This document shows, piece by piece, positions 34,237 to 43,424 of a stretch of 64,000 nucleotides of DNA. Source of the DNA: Bosea sp. ANAM02 (GTDB lineage: Bacteria; Pseudomonadota; Alphaproteobacteria; Rhizobiales; Beijerinckiaceae); the NCBI RefSeq assembly GCF_011764485.1, contig NZ_AP022848.1, forward strand, positions 3,376,001 to 3,440,000, in the 5' to 3' direction. Position numbers and translations under genes: made by a program. Within the stretch, counting starts at the first letter, position 1, and every line of letters starts with the position of its first letter. The notes beneath the pieces were generated by a model that saw nothing but the letters and a program-made list of their open reading frames with translations, was not told where the DNA came from and did no database searches.

Positions 34237-37200
34237 TCACTCCGCCGGGTGCGTGACCGTCGGCGGCGCGTGCTTCGTGCCGCGAATGGCTCCGCCGAAC
34301 CTCACCAGCCCTTCCGAAAGCCTGTCCATGTAGAGGAACAGGACGGGCGTGATGAACAGCGTCAGCACCTGAGAGATCATCAGGCCACCGACCACGGCGA
34401 TGCCGAGCGGCTGGCGCAGCTCGGCGCTCGCGCCCGCGCCGAGCGCGATCGGCAAGGTGCCCATCAGCGCCGCCAGCGTCGTCATCAGGATCGGCCGGAA
34501 GCGCATCACGCAGGCCTGATGGATCGCCTCCTGCGCGGTCTTTCCTTCGCGCCGGAGCACCAGCGCCACGTCGATCATCATGATCGCGTTCTTCTTGACG
34601 ATGCCGATCAGCATCAGAAGCCCGATGATGGCGATGACCGAGAGTTCGAGGTCGAAGAGCCTCAACGCGCCGAGCGCGCCGACCGCCGCCGATGGCAGGC
34701 CGGTCAGGATCGTCAGCGGATGGATGAAGCTCTCGTAGAGAATGCCGAGCACGATGTAGATCGTCAGGATCGCGCCGGCGATCAGCAGGCCCTGATTGGC
34801 GAGCGAATCCTGGAAGGTCTTGGCCGTGCCGGCGAGCGTGGTCGAGATCGACTTCGGCAGGCCGAGCCGTTCCTTGATCGCCTCGATGCGGTTGACGCTG
34901 TCACCCAGCGCGACACCGGCGGGCAGGTTGTAGCTGATCGTGACGGCCGGGAGCTGGCCGAGCTGGTTGACCGTGAGCTGGCCGGCCGTGCGCTCGATCC
35001 GGGCGATGGCGCCGAGCGGTACCAGCGTGCCGGACTTGGTGCGCACACGGATCGCGTTCAGGCGCTCCGGCGTCCAGTGCTCGTTGGGATTGAACTCGAC
35101 GACGACATTATAGCTGTCGCCGGCCGTATAGATCGTCGAGACCTGCCGGACGCCGAAGCCGGAATAGAGCGTCGAGCGCAGGATGTCGGAGCCGATGCCG
35201 AGCGCGCTGGCCTTGTCGCGATCGACGACCACCGTGGCCTGAAGGGCGTTGTCCTGCAGATCGGTGGTGACGTCGACGAAGGCCGAGCGGTCGCGGCTCA
35301 TCGCATCGGCGAGGCGCACGGCCCAGCCGTTCATCTGCTGCTGGTCGAGCCCCTGCACGACGAGTTGATACTGGCTCTTCGAGGAACGTGCGCCGATGCG
35401 CAGGTTCTGGACGGGCGTCATATAGGTGCTGATGCCCGCCACCTGGGCCAGATCGCGCCTGAGCGATGCCAGCACGGCCTGGATATGGGGGCGCTCGTCG
35501 AGCGGCTTGAGCTCGACGAAGAGCCGCCCGGCATTGAGCGCGCTGCCACCACCGCCATTGCCGCCCACGGTCGAGGCGACATGGGCGACATAGGGCGACT
35601 TGCGGAAGACCTCGGCGACCTCGGCCTGGAGCTTCCGCATGGCCTCGAAGGAAATGTCCTGCCGCGCTTCGGTCGAAACCTGGAGCTGGCCGATATCCTC
35701 CTGGGGGAAGAAGCCCTTCGGCGTGGTCTGGAGCAGCCAGACCGTGCCCGCCATCGTCAGGAAAAAGGCGAGCAGCATCAGCGGCTGGAAGCGCAGGCAG
35801 AATTTCAGGCCCGCATCATAGCCCGCCAGCAGCTTGTCGAAGCCCTTTTCCAGCCAGCGGCCGAGCGCGTTCTCCCGGTGATGCTCGGAATAGCCCGAGA
35901 GCAGGCGCGAACAGAGCATCGGCGTCAGCGTCAGCGAGACGAAGGCGGAGGCGAGGATCGAGACGGTCACCACCACCGCGAACTCGTTGAAAATGCGGCC
36001 GATGACGCCGCCCATCAGCAGCACAGGGATGAAGACCGCCACAAGCGACAGCGAGATCGAGATGATGGTGAAGCCGATCTCGCCTGCGCCCTTGAGCGCG
36101 GCGTCGTAGGCCGAGAGCCCATCCTCCTCCATGTGGCGGACGATGTTCTCGAGCATGACGATGGCGTCGTCGACGACGAGGCCGACCGAGAGCGTGAGCC
36201 CCAGCAGCGAGATGTTGTCGATCGAGAAATTCAGCAGGTACATCACCGCCAGCGTGGCGATGATCGAGATCGGCACCGCGACGGCCGGGATGAAGGTCGC
36301 CGCCACCCGGCGCAGGAAGACGAAGATCACCATGACGACCAGCGCGATCGTCAACAGCAGCGTGAATTGCACGTCCTCCACCGCCTGCCGGATCGAGGTC
36401 GAGCGGTCGTTCAGCAGCGAGAGCGAGGCCGCCGCCGGCAACTGGTCCTCGAAGGCCGGGATCATCGCCTTGACGCGGTCGACGACCTCGACGGTGTTGG
36501 CGTCGGGCTGGCGCTGGACGGCAAGCACGATCGCCGGCGTCCCGTCATAGGTGCTGCGGGTCTGGGTGTTCTCGACGGAATCGATCACCTTGGCGACGTC
36601 GCCAAGCCGGACCGGCTTGCCCGAGCGCGTGGTGACGATGACATTGGCGAACTGGGCGGCATCGGCGAGCTGCGTCTTCGCCTGGATCGTGAGCTGCTGG
36701 GCCGAGTTCTGGATCGTGCCGACCGGCGTGTTGGCGTTGGTCGCGGTGATCGCCTGCTGCAATTCGTCGAGGCCGATGCCGCGCGCGGCGAGCGCCGTCG
36801 GGTCGATCTGGATGCGCACGGCGTATTTCTGGCTGCCCCAGATCAGCACCTGCGCGACGCCGTCGACGGTCGAGAGCGCCGGCGAGATCACCTGCTGGGC
36901 GAAGGCGTCGAGTTGCGAGAGCGGCACGACGTCGCTCTTCAAGGCCATCAGGACGATCGGCGCATCGGCCGGGTTCACCTTGCGGTAGCTCGGCGGCGTC
37001 GTCATCTCGATCGGCAATTGCCGCTGTGTGCGGGCGATCGCCGCCTGGACATCTGCCGCAGCCGCGTCGATGTCGCGGTTCAGCACAAACTGGATCGCGA
37101 TCGAGGTCGAGCCCTGGGAGTTGGTGGTCGAGATCGAGTCGATGCCGGCGATGGTGGCGAACTGCTTGATCAAGGGCGTCGCGACCGAGGTCGCCATGGT

Positions 37201-37371
37201 GTCCGGGGAGGCGCCCGGCAATTGCGCGGAAACGTTGACGACCGGGAATTCGGCGCGCGGAAGCGCGGCGACCGGGAGGAAGCGGTACGCGAACAGCCCC
37301 GCCAGCACCAGCGAGACCGACATCAGGATGGTCGCGACGGGGTGGCGGATGCAGAAACCCGAGACGTTCAT
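34237..37371 (-). CDS. RND efflux permease (MdtB/MdtC-like)
   Basis: 1044 residues. Classical HAE-type RND: TM1 RHPVATILMSVSLVLAGLFA, large periplasmic loops after TM1 and TM7, and the proton-relay pair D-D in LVVDDAIVMLENI (TM4). IGIVKKNAIMMIDVAL marks the second half. Closest in style to MdtB/C and other multidrug RND pumps with broad substrates (bile salts, novobiocin, metal-chelate-type drugs), though a specific substrate is not evident. The start overlaps the stop of the adaptor gene (ATGA). No outer-membrane factor is encoded next to it, so a TolC homologue elsewhere must be shared. Confidence 0.95.
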   Translation of the reverse strand: MNVSGFCIRHPVATILMSVSLVLAGLFAYRFLPVAALPRAEFPVVNVSAQLPGASPDTMATSVATPLIKQFATIAGIDSISTTNSQGSTSIAIQFVLNRDIDAAAADVQAAIARTQRQLPIEMTTPPSYRKVNPADAPIVLMALKSDVVPLSQLDAFAQQVISPALSTVDGVAQVLIWGSQKYAVRIQIDPTALAARGIGLDELQQAITATNANTPVGTIQNSAQQLTIQAKTQLADAAQFANVIVTTRSGKPVRLGDVAKVIDSVENTQTRSTYDGTPAIVLAVQRQPDANTVEVVDRVKAMIPAFEDQLPAAASLSLLNDRSTSIRQAVEDVQFTLLLTIALVVMVIFVFLRRVAATFIPAVAVPISIIATLAVMYLLNFSIDNISLLGLTLSVGLVVDDAIVMLENIVRHMEEDGLSAYDAALKGAGEIGFTIISISLSLVAVFIPVLLMGGVIGRIFNEFAVVVTVSILASAFVSLTLTPMLCSRLLSGYSEHHRENALGRWLEKGFDKLLAGYDAGLKFCLRFQPLMLLAFFLTMAGTVWLLQTTPKGFFPQEDIGQLQVSTEARQDISFEAMRKLQAEVAEVFRKSPYVAHVASTVGGNGGGGSALNAGRLFVELKPLDERPHIQAVLASLRRDLAQVAGISTYMTPVQNLRIGARSSKSQYQLVVQGLDQQQMNGWAVRLADAMSRDRSAFVDVTTDLQDNALQATVVVDRDKASALGIGSDILRSTLYSGFGVRQVSTIYTAGDSYNVVVEFNPNEHWTPERLNAIRVRTKSGTLVPLGAIARIERTAGQLTVNQLGQLPAVTISYNLPAGVALGDSVNRIEAIKERLGLPKSISTTLAGTAKTFQDSLANQGLLIAGAILTIYIVLGILYESFIHPLTILTGLPSAAVGALGALRLFDLELSVIAIIGLLMLIGIVKKNAIMMIDVALVLRREGKTAQEAIHQACVMRFRPILMTTLAALMGTLPIALGAGASAELRQPLGIAVVGGLMISQVLTLFITPVLFLYMDRLSEGLVRFGGAIRGTKHAPPTVTHPAE

Positions 37372-38561
37372 GAGCGTGCGCCTTCCGCAACCGGCGTCGC
37401 CTGCACCGGTTTCTCGCCGGTGGCCCCGCGTTCGCGCACTTTGCTGCCCTGCTTCAGGCGCATCTGACCGTCGGTGACGACGCGTTCGCCCGGCGCGATG
37501 CCTTCGTTCACCGCCGTGCGCTCGCCATCGCTGAGCGCGACCTTGATCTGCCGGAGATCAACCGTGAAATCGGGCTTCACGACGAAGGCATAGGGGCCCT
37601 TCTGGCCGGTCTGCACAGCGACCGTGGGGATCACCGTGATGCCGGTCAGTGTTTCCGGGATGATCTCGACATCGACATATTGGCCGGGCCAGAGGCTCAG
37701 GTCGTCGTTGGCGAACGCGGCCTTCGCTGTGATCGTGCCGGAGGTGATGTCGACGGTCGAGTCGACGAAATTGAGCTTGCCCTCGGCTGCGGTGCGGGCG
37801 GCATTGGGCACGCGCGCAGTGACCGGCACGGGTTTCGCGGCGGCAAGGGCACCTTGCAAGGTCGGCAATTCGCTCTCCGGCATGGCGAAGGAGACGCGCA
37901 GGGGCTTCATCTGGGTGATGGTCAGCAAGCCGGTGCCGCTGCTGTTGGCGCTGGCATTGACGAGATTGCCGGGCGTGACCTGCACGGTGCCGATGCGCCC
38001 GTCGATCGGCGCGGTGATGCGGGTATAGCTCAGCTTCAACCTGTCGGCGTCGAGCGTCGCATGATCGCCCTGGATCGAGGCGGCGGAACTGCGCTCGTCG
38101 GCCGTCGCCTGGTCGACCTGCGCCTGCGTGCCGGCATTGCGGGCGAAAAGCTGCTTGTAGCGGTCGAGATCGGCGAGGTTGCGGGTATGGGTCGCCTCGT
38201 CGCGGGCCAGCATCGCCTCGTCCTTGGCGATCTGGGCCTTGATGTCGCGATCGTCGAGCGTGAAGAGCAGGTCGCCGGCCGTGACGAACTGCCCGTCGGT
38301 GACGTGCTGGGCCATGATCTGGCTGTCGATGCGGGATCGCACGAGCACGCTCGCCGGCGTCTCGACGAAGCCGATCGCGTGCTTGCGCACCGGGAAATCG
38401 GCCTGGATCGCAGCCGCCGTGACGACCGCGACCGGAGCTCCCTCGCCCCGCCCCGCACGGGCCGAGCGCGCGGCCTCAGGCGCGCGCGAATGCCAATACC
38501 AGGCCCCGCCGGCCGCAAGGCCGATGGCGATAACGCCGATGATCAACCCGGAACGCTTCAT
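37368..38561 (-). CDS. RND periplasmic adaptor (MdtA-like membrane fusion protein)
   Basis: 397 residues. N-terminal signal anchor (residues 4-22), then the fusion-protein fold: GFVETPASVLVRSRIDSQIM barrel-sandwich half, an alpha-hairpin around residues 105-170 (DEAMLARDEATHTRNLADLD), and ITAPIDGRIGTVQVTPGNLV, the lipoyl half. A beta-barrel (LWPGQYVDVEI) and membrane-proximal domain follow. No lipobox cysteine is visible, so it is anchored by its N-terminal helix. It links the permease to the outer-membrane channel. Fifteen bases separate it from the marR gene upstream; the three genes look like one operon. Confidence 0.93.
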   Translation of the reverse strand: MKRSGLIIGVIAIGLAAGGAWYWHSRAPEAARSARAGRGEGAPVAVVTAAAIQADFPVRKHAIGFVETPASVLVRSRIDSQIMAQHVTDGQFVTAGDLLFTLDDRDIKAQIAKDEAMLARDEATHTRNLADLDRYKQLFARNAGTQAQVDQATADERSSAASIQGDHATLDADRLKLSYTRITAPIDGRIGTVQVTPGNLVNASANSSGTGLLTITQMKPLRVSFAMPESELPTLQGALAAAKPVPVTARVPNAARTAAEGKLNFVDSTVDITSGTITAKAAFANDDLSLWPGQYVDVEIIPETLTGITVIPTVAVQTGQKGPYAFVVKPDFTVDLRQIKVALSDGERTAVNEGIAPGERVVTDGQMRLKQGSKVRERGATGEKPVQATPVAEGARS

Positions 38562-38576
38562 CGTCTGTCCATTCGC

Positions 38577-39047
38577 TCAGGCTGCGTTGCCGGCTGAGGC
38601 CGGCGCCTTGTCTTCGGATCGGGTACGGATCTGCTCGCGGATCATCGAGAGCGTGCCGAGGGCGGACTGGATCGCGTCCTCCCCGGCCCCGCCGAGAATC
38701 TCTTCAGCGATCTCGGTCCGGACGGCATCGAGCTCGTCGACCAGCTCCCGCCCCTCCGGCGTGAGGAAGAGGCGGTAGGCGCGGCGGTCGGCAGGGTCTT
38801 CGCGGCGCTCGATCAGGTTCTGGCTCTGCAGGCGGTCGAGCAGACGGGCGAGCGAGATCGGCTGAAGGTCCATCTGGTCGGCCAAAGCGGCCTGGTTCAG
38901 CCCTTCCTGACGCCGCAGCCGCGACATCACCCCCCATTGCGCGCGTGTCGTGCCGTGCTGGCGGGCGCGCTGCTCGACATAGGTGCGGAGCAGCCGCGAG
39001 GTTTCGACGAGCTGGAAAACCAGCTCCCGCCGCAAAGGTCGCTTCAT
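38577..39047 (-). CDS. MarR-family regulator of the efflux operon
   Basis: 156 residues. Winged-helix MarR domain with the H-T-H at GLNQAALADQMDLQPISLARL followed by RLQSQNLIERREDPADRRAYRLFLTPEG, where DPADRRAYRL is the conserved wing D-x-R-x-x-x-L. First gene of the marR-mdtA-mdtB-like operon. A near-palindrome lies 15 bases ahead of its start, so it probably represses its own operon until a drug-like ligand binds (inference from family behaviour). Confidence 0.9.
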   Translation of the reverse strand: MKRPLRRELVFQLVETSRLLRTYVEQRARQHGTTRAQWGVMSRLRRQEGLNQAALADQMDLQPISLARLLDRLQSQNLIERREDPADRRAYRLFLTPEGRELVDELDAVRTEIAEEILGGAGEDAIQSALGTLSMIREQIRTRSEDKAPASAGNAA

Positions 39048-39061
39048 ACGCAGGCCTCCAA

Positions 39062-39081
39062 ATCATAAGCCTGCTTATCAT
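39062..39081. promoter_or_regulatory. MarR operator candidate ATCATAAGC-CT-GCTTATCAT
   Basis: 9-bp arms with one mismatch and a 2-base spacer, AT-rich, 15 bases upstream of the marR start of the efflux operon. It fits the usual MarR site length of about 20 bp and would block transcription of the whole operon. Confidence 0.6.
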
Positions 39082-39156
39082 ATGTCGGATTACGGCATTT
39101 TCACGAATGGATTGTGCGGCGCACGCAAAGGTGAAGAGCTACTGTAGCCGTACCGG

Positions 39157-39948
39157 TCACCGGCCGGTGAAGGCAGCGGACCGCTTCTCCAGAAAGGCCG
39201 TCACGCCCTCACGGAAATCGGCGGTCGCCATCGTCGCGCGGAAGGCCTCGCGCTCCGCGTCGAGATGACCGGCGAGATCGGCATCCGGTGCTTCCGCCAA
39301 AAGGGTGCGGATGCGGCCATAGGCGCCGGTCGGCCCCGCTGCGAGCTTGCGGGCCAGTGCCAGGGCCTCGTCGCGTGCCCCAGCGACGGGCACGACACGG
39401 TTGACGAGACCGATCCTGAGCGCCTCCTCGGTCCCGAAGGTTTCCGCCAGCAGCGCGATTTCGCGGGCCTTGCGCTGACCGACGAGGCGGGCGAGCCGGT
39501 AGGTGCCACCGAGATCGGGCGTCGCGCCGATCCGGGCATAGGCCATGGTGAAGCGGGCATCATCGGCCGCAACCGCCAGATCGCAGGCGAGCGCGAGGCT
39601 GAAGCCGCCGCCCGCGATAGCGCCCTGCAGGCAGGCGATAGAGGGCTGCGGCAGGTCATCGAGCAGGCGCAACGCTTCGTGCAACGGCGCCATGATCGCC
39701 TCGATGCCGGCCGCGATGTCATCGCTTGCGAGGAATTGCGAGACGTCGCCGCCGGCGCAGAAGGCGCGGCCATTGCCCTGCAGCAGGATTGCGCGCACGT
39801 CGCTGCTGGCCGCGATCGCCTTCACCTGCGCGAGGAAGCGCTCGGCCATCGGCGCGTCGATGGCGTTCAGCACGGCCGGCCGATTCAGCGTCAGGATGGC
39901 GACGCCGCCTTCACGGGTGAGTTGAACGGAATCGGACGCGTCGGGCAT
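39157..39948 (-). CDS. Enoyl-CoA hydratase/isomerase (PaaG-like)
   Basis: 263 residues, crotonase fold. Oxyanion-hole segments: NGRAFCAGGDVSQF and GAIAGGGFSLALACDLAVA. The first catalytic Glu of true hydratases (in the GGGxE position) is missing, replaced by Phe-Ser. In the second position the segment is ARIGATPDLGGTYRL, with Asp in PD-x-GG-T as in PaaG-type delta3,delta2-isomerases and the epoxyphenylacetyl-CoA isomerase. An isomerase role is therefore more likely than hydration. The ATG is preceded by CGGAGA at 7 bases. It is divergent from the Old Yellow Enzyme gene. Confidence 0.85.
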   Translation of the reverse strand: MPDASDSVQLTREGGVAILTLNRPAVLNAIDAPMAERFLAQVKAIAASSDVRAILLQGNGRAFCAGGDVSQFLASDDIAAGIEAIMAPLHEALRLLDDLPQPSIACLQGAIAGGGFSLALACDLAVAADDARFTMAYARIGATPDLGGTYRLARLVGQRKAREIALLAETFGTEEALRIGLVNRVVPVAGARDEALALARKLAAGPTGAYGRIRTLLAEAPDADLAGHLDAEREAFRATMATADFREGVTAFLEKRSAAFTGR

Positions 39949-40119
39949 GGAGGTCTCCGGGATGACGAGCTGACCTGCCGAGGCTAGCATCGGGATATCC
40001 GGCATCGCGAGGTGCATCTGCACGCATCGGGCATCGCGTTTGCGCGAGTGCCACTGGCCTTGGCTGCGCGGCGGCTTCTAGACTGCGCTGGAAACCCGCC
40101 CTTCAGAGAAATTCCCACC

Positions 40120-41211
40120 ATGAGCCAGCTCTTCAGCCCCTATCAGCTCGGCAGCCTCACGCTTGCCAACCGCATCGTCATCGCCCCGATGTGCCAGTAT
40201 TCGGCGCAGGATGGTTGCGCCACCGACTGGCATACCATCCATCTCGGACATCTCGCGCTGTCGGGCGCCGGGCTCCTGATCATCGAGGCGACGGCCGTGG
40301 AACCGGAGGGTCGCATCAGTCCGTTCGATCTCGGGCTCTGGTCCGACGAGACCGAGGCAGCGCTCGGCAAGGCGCTCGATTCCGCCCGCCGCTGGTCGGA
40401 CATGCCGATCGCGATCCAGCTCGCCCATGCCGGTCGCAAGGCCTCCGTCGCGCAGCCCTGGAAGGGCGGCGGACAGCTCGGCCTCGATCAGGGCGGCTGG
40501 ACGATCGCGGGCCCCTCGGAACTCGGCTTCGAAACCTACCCGCGGCCGCCGCGCGCCCTCACGGCAGACGATATCGACCGATTGATCGAGGCTTTCGCCG
40601 AATCCGCCCGCCGGGCCGTCCGGCTCGGCTTCGCCGCGATCGAGCTCCATGGCGCGCATGGCTACCTGATGCACCAGTTCCTCTCGCCGGTCTCGAACAA
40701 GCGCGCGGACGCATATGGCGGCTCGCTGGAGAACCGCATGCGCTTCCCGCTCGCGGTGCTCGATGCGGTGCGGGCCGTGGTGCCGGCGGGCTATCCGGTC
40801 GGCTTCCGCATCTCCGGCACGGACTGGGTCGAGGGGGGGTGGGATATCGAGCAGAGCATCTCCTTCTCGGCAGCGGCCAAGGCGCGCGGCGCCGATTTCA
40901 TCGACATGTCCGGCGGCGGCCTGTCGGCCACGCAGAAGATCCCGCTCGGCCCGAGCTATCAGGTGCCGCTGGCGCTGGCCGTGAAGCAGGCGACGGGCAT
41001 CACCACCATGGCGGTCGGCCTGATCACCGAGGCCGAGCAGGCCGAGGCGATCATCGGCACGGGCGAGGCCGATCTCGTCGCGCTGGCACGCGGCATCCTC
41101 TACAACCCGCGCTGGCCCTGGCACGCGGCGGCGCAGCTCGGCGCCACCGTCAAGGCGCCGAACCAGTATCTGCGCTCGCAGCCGCGGCAATATTCCAAGC
41201 TCTTTGCCTGA
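40120..41211 (+). CDS. NADH:flavin oxidoreductase, Old Yellow Enzyme (XenA/YqjM class)
   Basis: 363 residues forming a TIM barrel. FMN-binding and catalytic features of the thermophilic-like/YqjM class are seen: Cys25 in IVIAPMCQYSA, which tunes the flavin, QLAHAGRKAS, and the His-His pair in ELHGAHGYLMHQFLSP. The phosphate segment MAVGLITEAEQAEAI and the C-terminal RYYNPRWPWHAA-type motif (LYNPRWPWHAA here) are present. These enzymes reduce activated C=C bonds or nitro groups with NAD(P)H. The physiological substrate is unknown. Monocistronic, followed by an intergenic palindrome. Confidence 0.92.
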   Translation: MSQLFSPYQLGSLTLANRIVIAPMCQYSAQDGCATDWHTIHLGHLALSGAGLLIIEATAVEPEGRISPFDLGLWSDETEAALGKALDSARRWSDMPIAIQLAHAGRKASVAQPWKGGGQLGLDQGGWTIAGPSELGFETYPRPPRALTADDIDRLIEAFAESARRAVRLGFAAIELHGAHGYLMHQFLSPVSNKRADAYGGSLENRMRFPLAVLDAVRAVVPAGYPVGFRISGTDWVEGGWDIEQSISFSAAAKARGADFIDMSGGGLSATQKIPLGPSYQVPLALAVKQATGITTMAVGLITEAEQAEAIIGTGEADLVALARGILYNPRWPWHAAAQLGATVKAPNQYLRSQPRQYSKLFA

Positions 41212-41230
41212 ATTTGCAACGCTGCTCCAG

Positions 41231-41323
41231 GTCATCCCGGACGGAGTGAAGCGAGGATCCTGGATCCATGCCTGAACGGTTCCGGAATGGATCCCGGGTC
41301 TCCCTGCGGTCGCCCGGGATGAC
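41231..41323. repeat. Intergenic palindromic repeat (GTCATCCCGG type)
   Basis: Bounded by GTCATCCCGG and its mirror CCGGGATGAC. An inner pair GGATCCTGGATCCAT / ATGGATCCCGGG also matches in part. Same family as the blocks near 11.8 and 16.8 kb. It lies between two same-strand genes. Confidence 0.8.
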
Positions 41324-41368
41324 CGCGTACGTTATGAAGCTCGACAGAATCGCCGGAGCCGCTGAGAC

Positions 41369-42862
41369 ATGACCGCCTATTCCGACCTCTCCGCCCATTT
41401 CGGCCGCATCGCCGCTTTGTCGAACGCCGTCGGCATCCTGCAATGGGACAACGACGTGATGATGCCGAAGGGGGCGGCGGAGACGCGAGCCGAGAGCATG
41501 GCCCTGCTCCATGTCATGCGCCACGGCCTCTCGACCGATCCCCGCATCGGTGACTGGCTCGCCGAGGCCGAAAGCGACGGCAGCCTCGGCGCCTGGGAGA
41601 AGGCCAACCTGCGCGAGATCCGGCGCGTCTGGACGGTTGATACCGCCCTGCCCTCCGATCTGGTGGAAGCCTCGAGCAAGGCGGTCTCGGCCTGCGAGAT
41701 GCGCTGGCGCCAGGCGCGGGCCGATGCCGATTTCGCCGGGCTCCTGCCCTACCTCGCCGAGGTCTTGAACCTGCAGCGCCAGATCGGCCGGGCCAAGGGC
41801 GAGAAGCTCGGGCTCTCTCCCTATGATGCGCTGCTCAACGATTACGAGCCTGGCGGCCGCTCGGCCAAGATCGACGCGCTGTTCGACGATCTCGCCGGTT
41901 TCCTGCCGGGTTTCACGCAGGAGGCGCTTGCCGTGCAGGCGCGCCGACCCGCCCTGCCGGTACTGGAAGGCCCCTTCGCCACGGAGACGCAGCGGGCGCT
42001 GGGCCTCAAGTTCATGGCGGCGCTCGGCTATGATTTCGAGCGCGGCCGGCTCGACATCTCGACCCATCCGTTCTGCGGCGGCGCCGATAACGATGTCCGC
42101 ATCACCACGCGCTATGACGAGGCCGATTTCACCAAGGCGCTGATGGGCGTACTGCACGAGACCGGCCATGCACTCTACGAGCAGGGCCGACCGCAGGGCT
42201 ATCTGAACCAGCCGGTCGGCGCCGCGCGCGGCATGAGCCTGCATGAGAGCCAGTCGCTGCTTATGGAGATGCAGGCCTGCCGCTCGCGCCAGTTCCTGGC
42301 CTACTCCGCGCCACTGATGCGGGAGAGCTTCGGCGGCAGCGGCCCGGGCTGGGAAAGCGAGGCGATGTGGCATCGCTATACCCGCGTCGAGCCCGGCTTC
42401 ATCCGCGTCGACGCCGACGAGGTCACCTATCCCGCCCATGTCATCCTGCGCTACCGGCTGGAGAAGGCGCTGATCGCCGACGAGATGCCGCTCGCCGAGC
42501 TTCCCTCAGCCTGGAATGCCGGAATGAAGTCCCTGCTCGGCGTCACCGTCCCCAACGACCGGCTCGGCTGCCTGCAGGATATCCACTGGCCGTCCGGCGG
42601 CTGGGGCTATTTCCCGACCTATACGCTGGGCGCGATGACCGCGGCCCAGATATTCGACGCCGCCTGCAAGGCCGAAGTCGCCATCCTGCCCGGCATCGGC
42701 AAAGGCGATTTCAGCCCGCTGGTCGGCTGGTTGCGCGCCAACATCCACGGCAAGGGCTCTCTGCTCTCGACCGATGATCTGCTGACCGAAGCCACCGGCC
42801 GGCCGCTCGACGCCTCCGTATTCAAGGCGCATCTGCGCCGGCGCTATATCGAAGAGGTCTGA
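41369..42862 (+). CDS. M32-family metallocarboxypeptidase (Taq type)
   Basis: 497 residues, the normal length. The zinc motif HETGH is at 263-267 (VLHETGHALYEQG), with the third ligand Glu in the downstream MSLHESQSLLMEMQ region. GWGYFPTYTLGAMTAAQIFDA is another hallmark. The active-site loop HPFCGGADNDVRITTRYDE (DVRITTRY) is conserved. These cytoplasmic zinc enzymes trim C-terminal residues with broad specificity. The start is the ATG of MTAYSDL. No partner genes. Confidence 0.94.
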   Translation: MTAYSDLSAHFGRIAALSNAVGILQWDNDVMMPKGAAETRAESMALLHVMRHGLSTDPRIGDWLAEAESDGSLGAWEKANLREIRRVWTVDTALPSDLVEASSKAVSACEMRWRQARADADFAGLLPYLAEVLNLQRQIGRAKGEKLGLSPYDALLNDYEPGGRSAKIDALFDDLAGFLPGFTQEALAVQARRPALPVLEGPFATETQRALGLKFMAALGYDFERGRLDISTHPFCGGADNDVRITTRYDEADFTKALMGVLHETGHALYEQGRPQGYLNQPVGAARGMSLHESQSLLMEMQACRSRQFLAYSAPLMRESFGGSGPGWESEAMWHRYTRVEPGFIRVDADEVTYPAHVILRYRLEKALIADEMPLAELPSAWNAGMKSLLGVTVPNDRLGCLQDIHWPSGGWGYFPTYTLGAMTAAQIFDAACKAEVAILPGIGKGDFSPLVGWLRANIHGKGSLLSTDDLLTEATGRPLDASVFKAHLRRRYIEEV

Positions 42863-42995
42863 GCGTCTCTCATTTTATTTAGTTGAAACAAAAGCTTAAG
42901 CCCTACCCGATCGCCGATCAGCCATGCAGTTTCGGGCTTGCATCAGGGCGCCCGAAGCGGGATGTCGAGACGACCTTCCGCTTCGGTGACCGATC

Positions 42996-43310
42996 ATGAC
43001 CCAGACCAAACCCGCCCCCCGCATCGCCATCACCTATTGCTCGCTGTGCAACTGGATGCTGCGCTCGGCCTGGCTCGGGCAGGAACTGCTCTCGACCTTC
43101 GGGCAGGATCTCGGCGAGGTCGCGCTGATTCCGCGCACCGGCGGCATCTTCCAGATCCACTATGACGGCGAGCTGATCTGGGACCGCAAGGCCGATGGCG
43201 GCTTCCCGGATTCGAAGGTGCTGAAGCAGCGTGTCCGCGACCGGCTCGACCCCGAGCGCAGCCTCGGCCATGTCGACGGTCACACGATGTCGGCCGAGGC
43301 GGAGAGCTGA
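42996..43310 (+). CDS. SelT/SelW/SelH-family thioredoxin-like protein (Cys form)
   Basis: 104 residues. The Rdx family signature is ITYCSLCNWMLRSAWLGQEL with C15-S-L-C18; in eukaryotic and some bacterial homologues the second Cys is selenocysteine. G-G-I-F-Q-I-H-Y-D-G-E-L-I-W-D-R-K lies in the centre and F-P-D-S-K-V-L-K-Q-R near the end. It is thought to act in thiol redox chemistry, with partner unknown. There is no in-frame TGA at the CxxC, so no selenoprotein is needed. Confidence 0.88.
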   Translation: MTQTKPAPRIAITYCSLCNWMLRSAWLGQELLSTFGQDLGEVALIPRTGGIFQIHYDGELIWDRKADGGFPDSKVLKQRVRDRLDPERSLGHVDGHTMSAEAES

Positions 43311-43327
43311 AGGCCGCTATGTTTGCC

Positions 43328-43419
43328 GTCATGCTCGGGCTTGCCCCGAGCATCTCGGAAACCAGCGCCCTCTTGTCATGAGTTTCTCGGGTCTGCGCTG
43401 CGCTCCGCCCGAGAATGAC
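43328..43419. repeat. Intergenic palindromic repeat (GTCATGCTCGGG type)
   Basis: Starts with hairpin ATGCTCGGGCTTGCCCCGAGCAT and contains a second pair TTTCTCGGG / CCCGAGAA. Bounded by GTCAT and ATGAC. Located between the convergent SelW-like gene and thiE, only 6 bases from the thiE stop, so likely also a terminator. Confidence 0.82.
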
Positions 43420-43424
43420 GCCTC

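Noticed and set aside
34249..37467. A 1072-codon plus-strand open frame opposite the RND permease
   Set aside because: It is a GC-rich shadow of the RND and adaptor genes, with Arg/Asp/Gly-rich composition and no motifs. The minus-strand RND protein is unmistakable.
42996..43310. Possible selenoprotein of the SelW family
   Set aside because: The CxxC codons are both cysteine codons and there is no in-frame TGA, so it is the Cys form.
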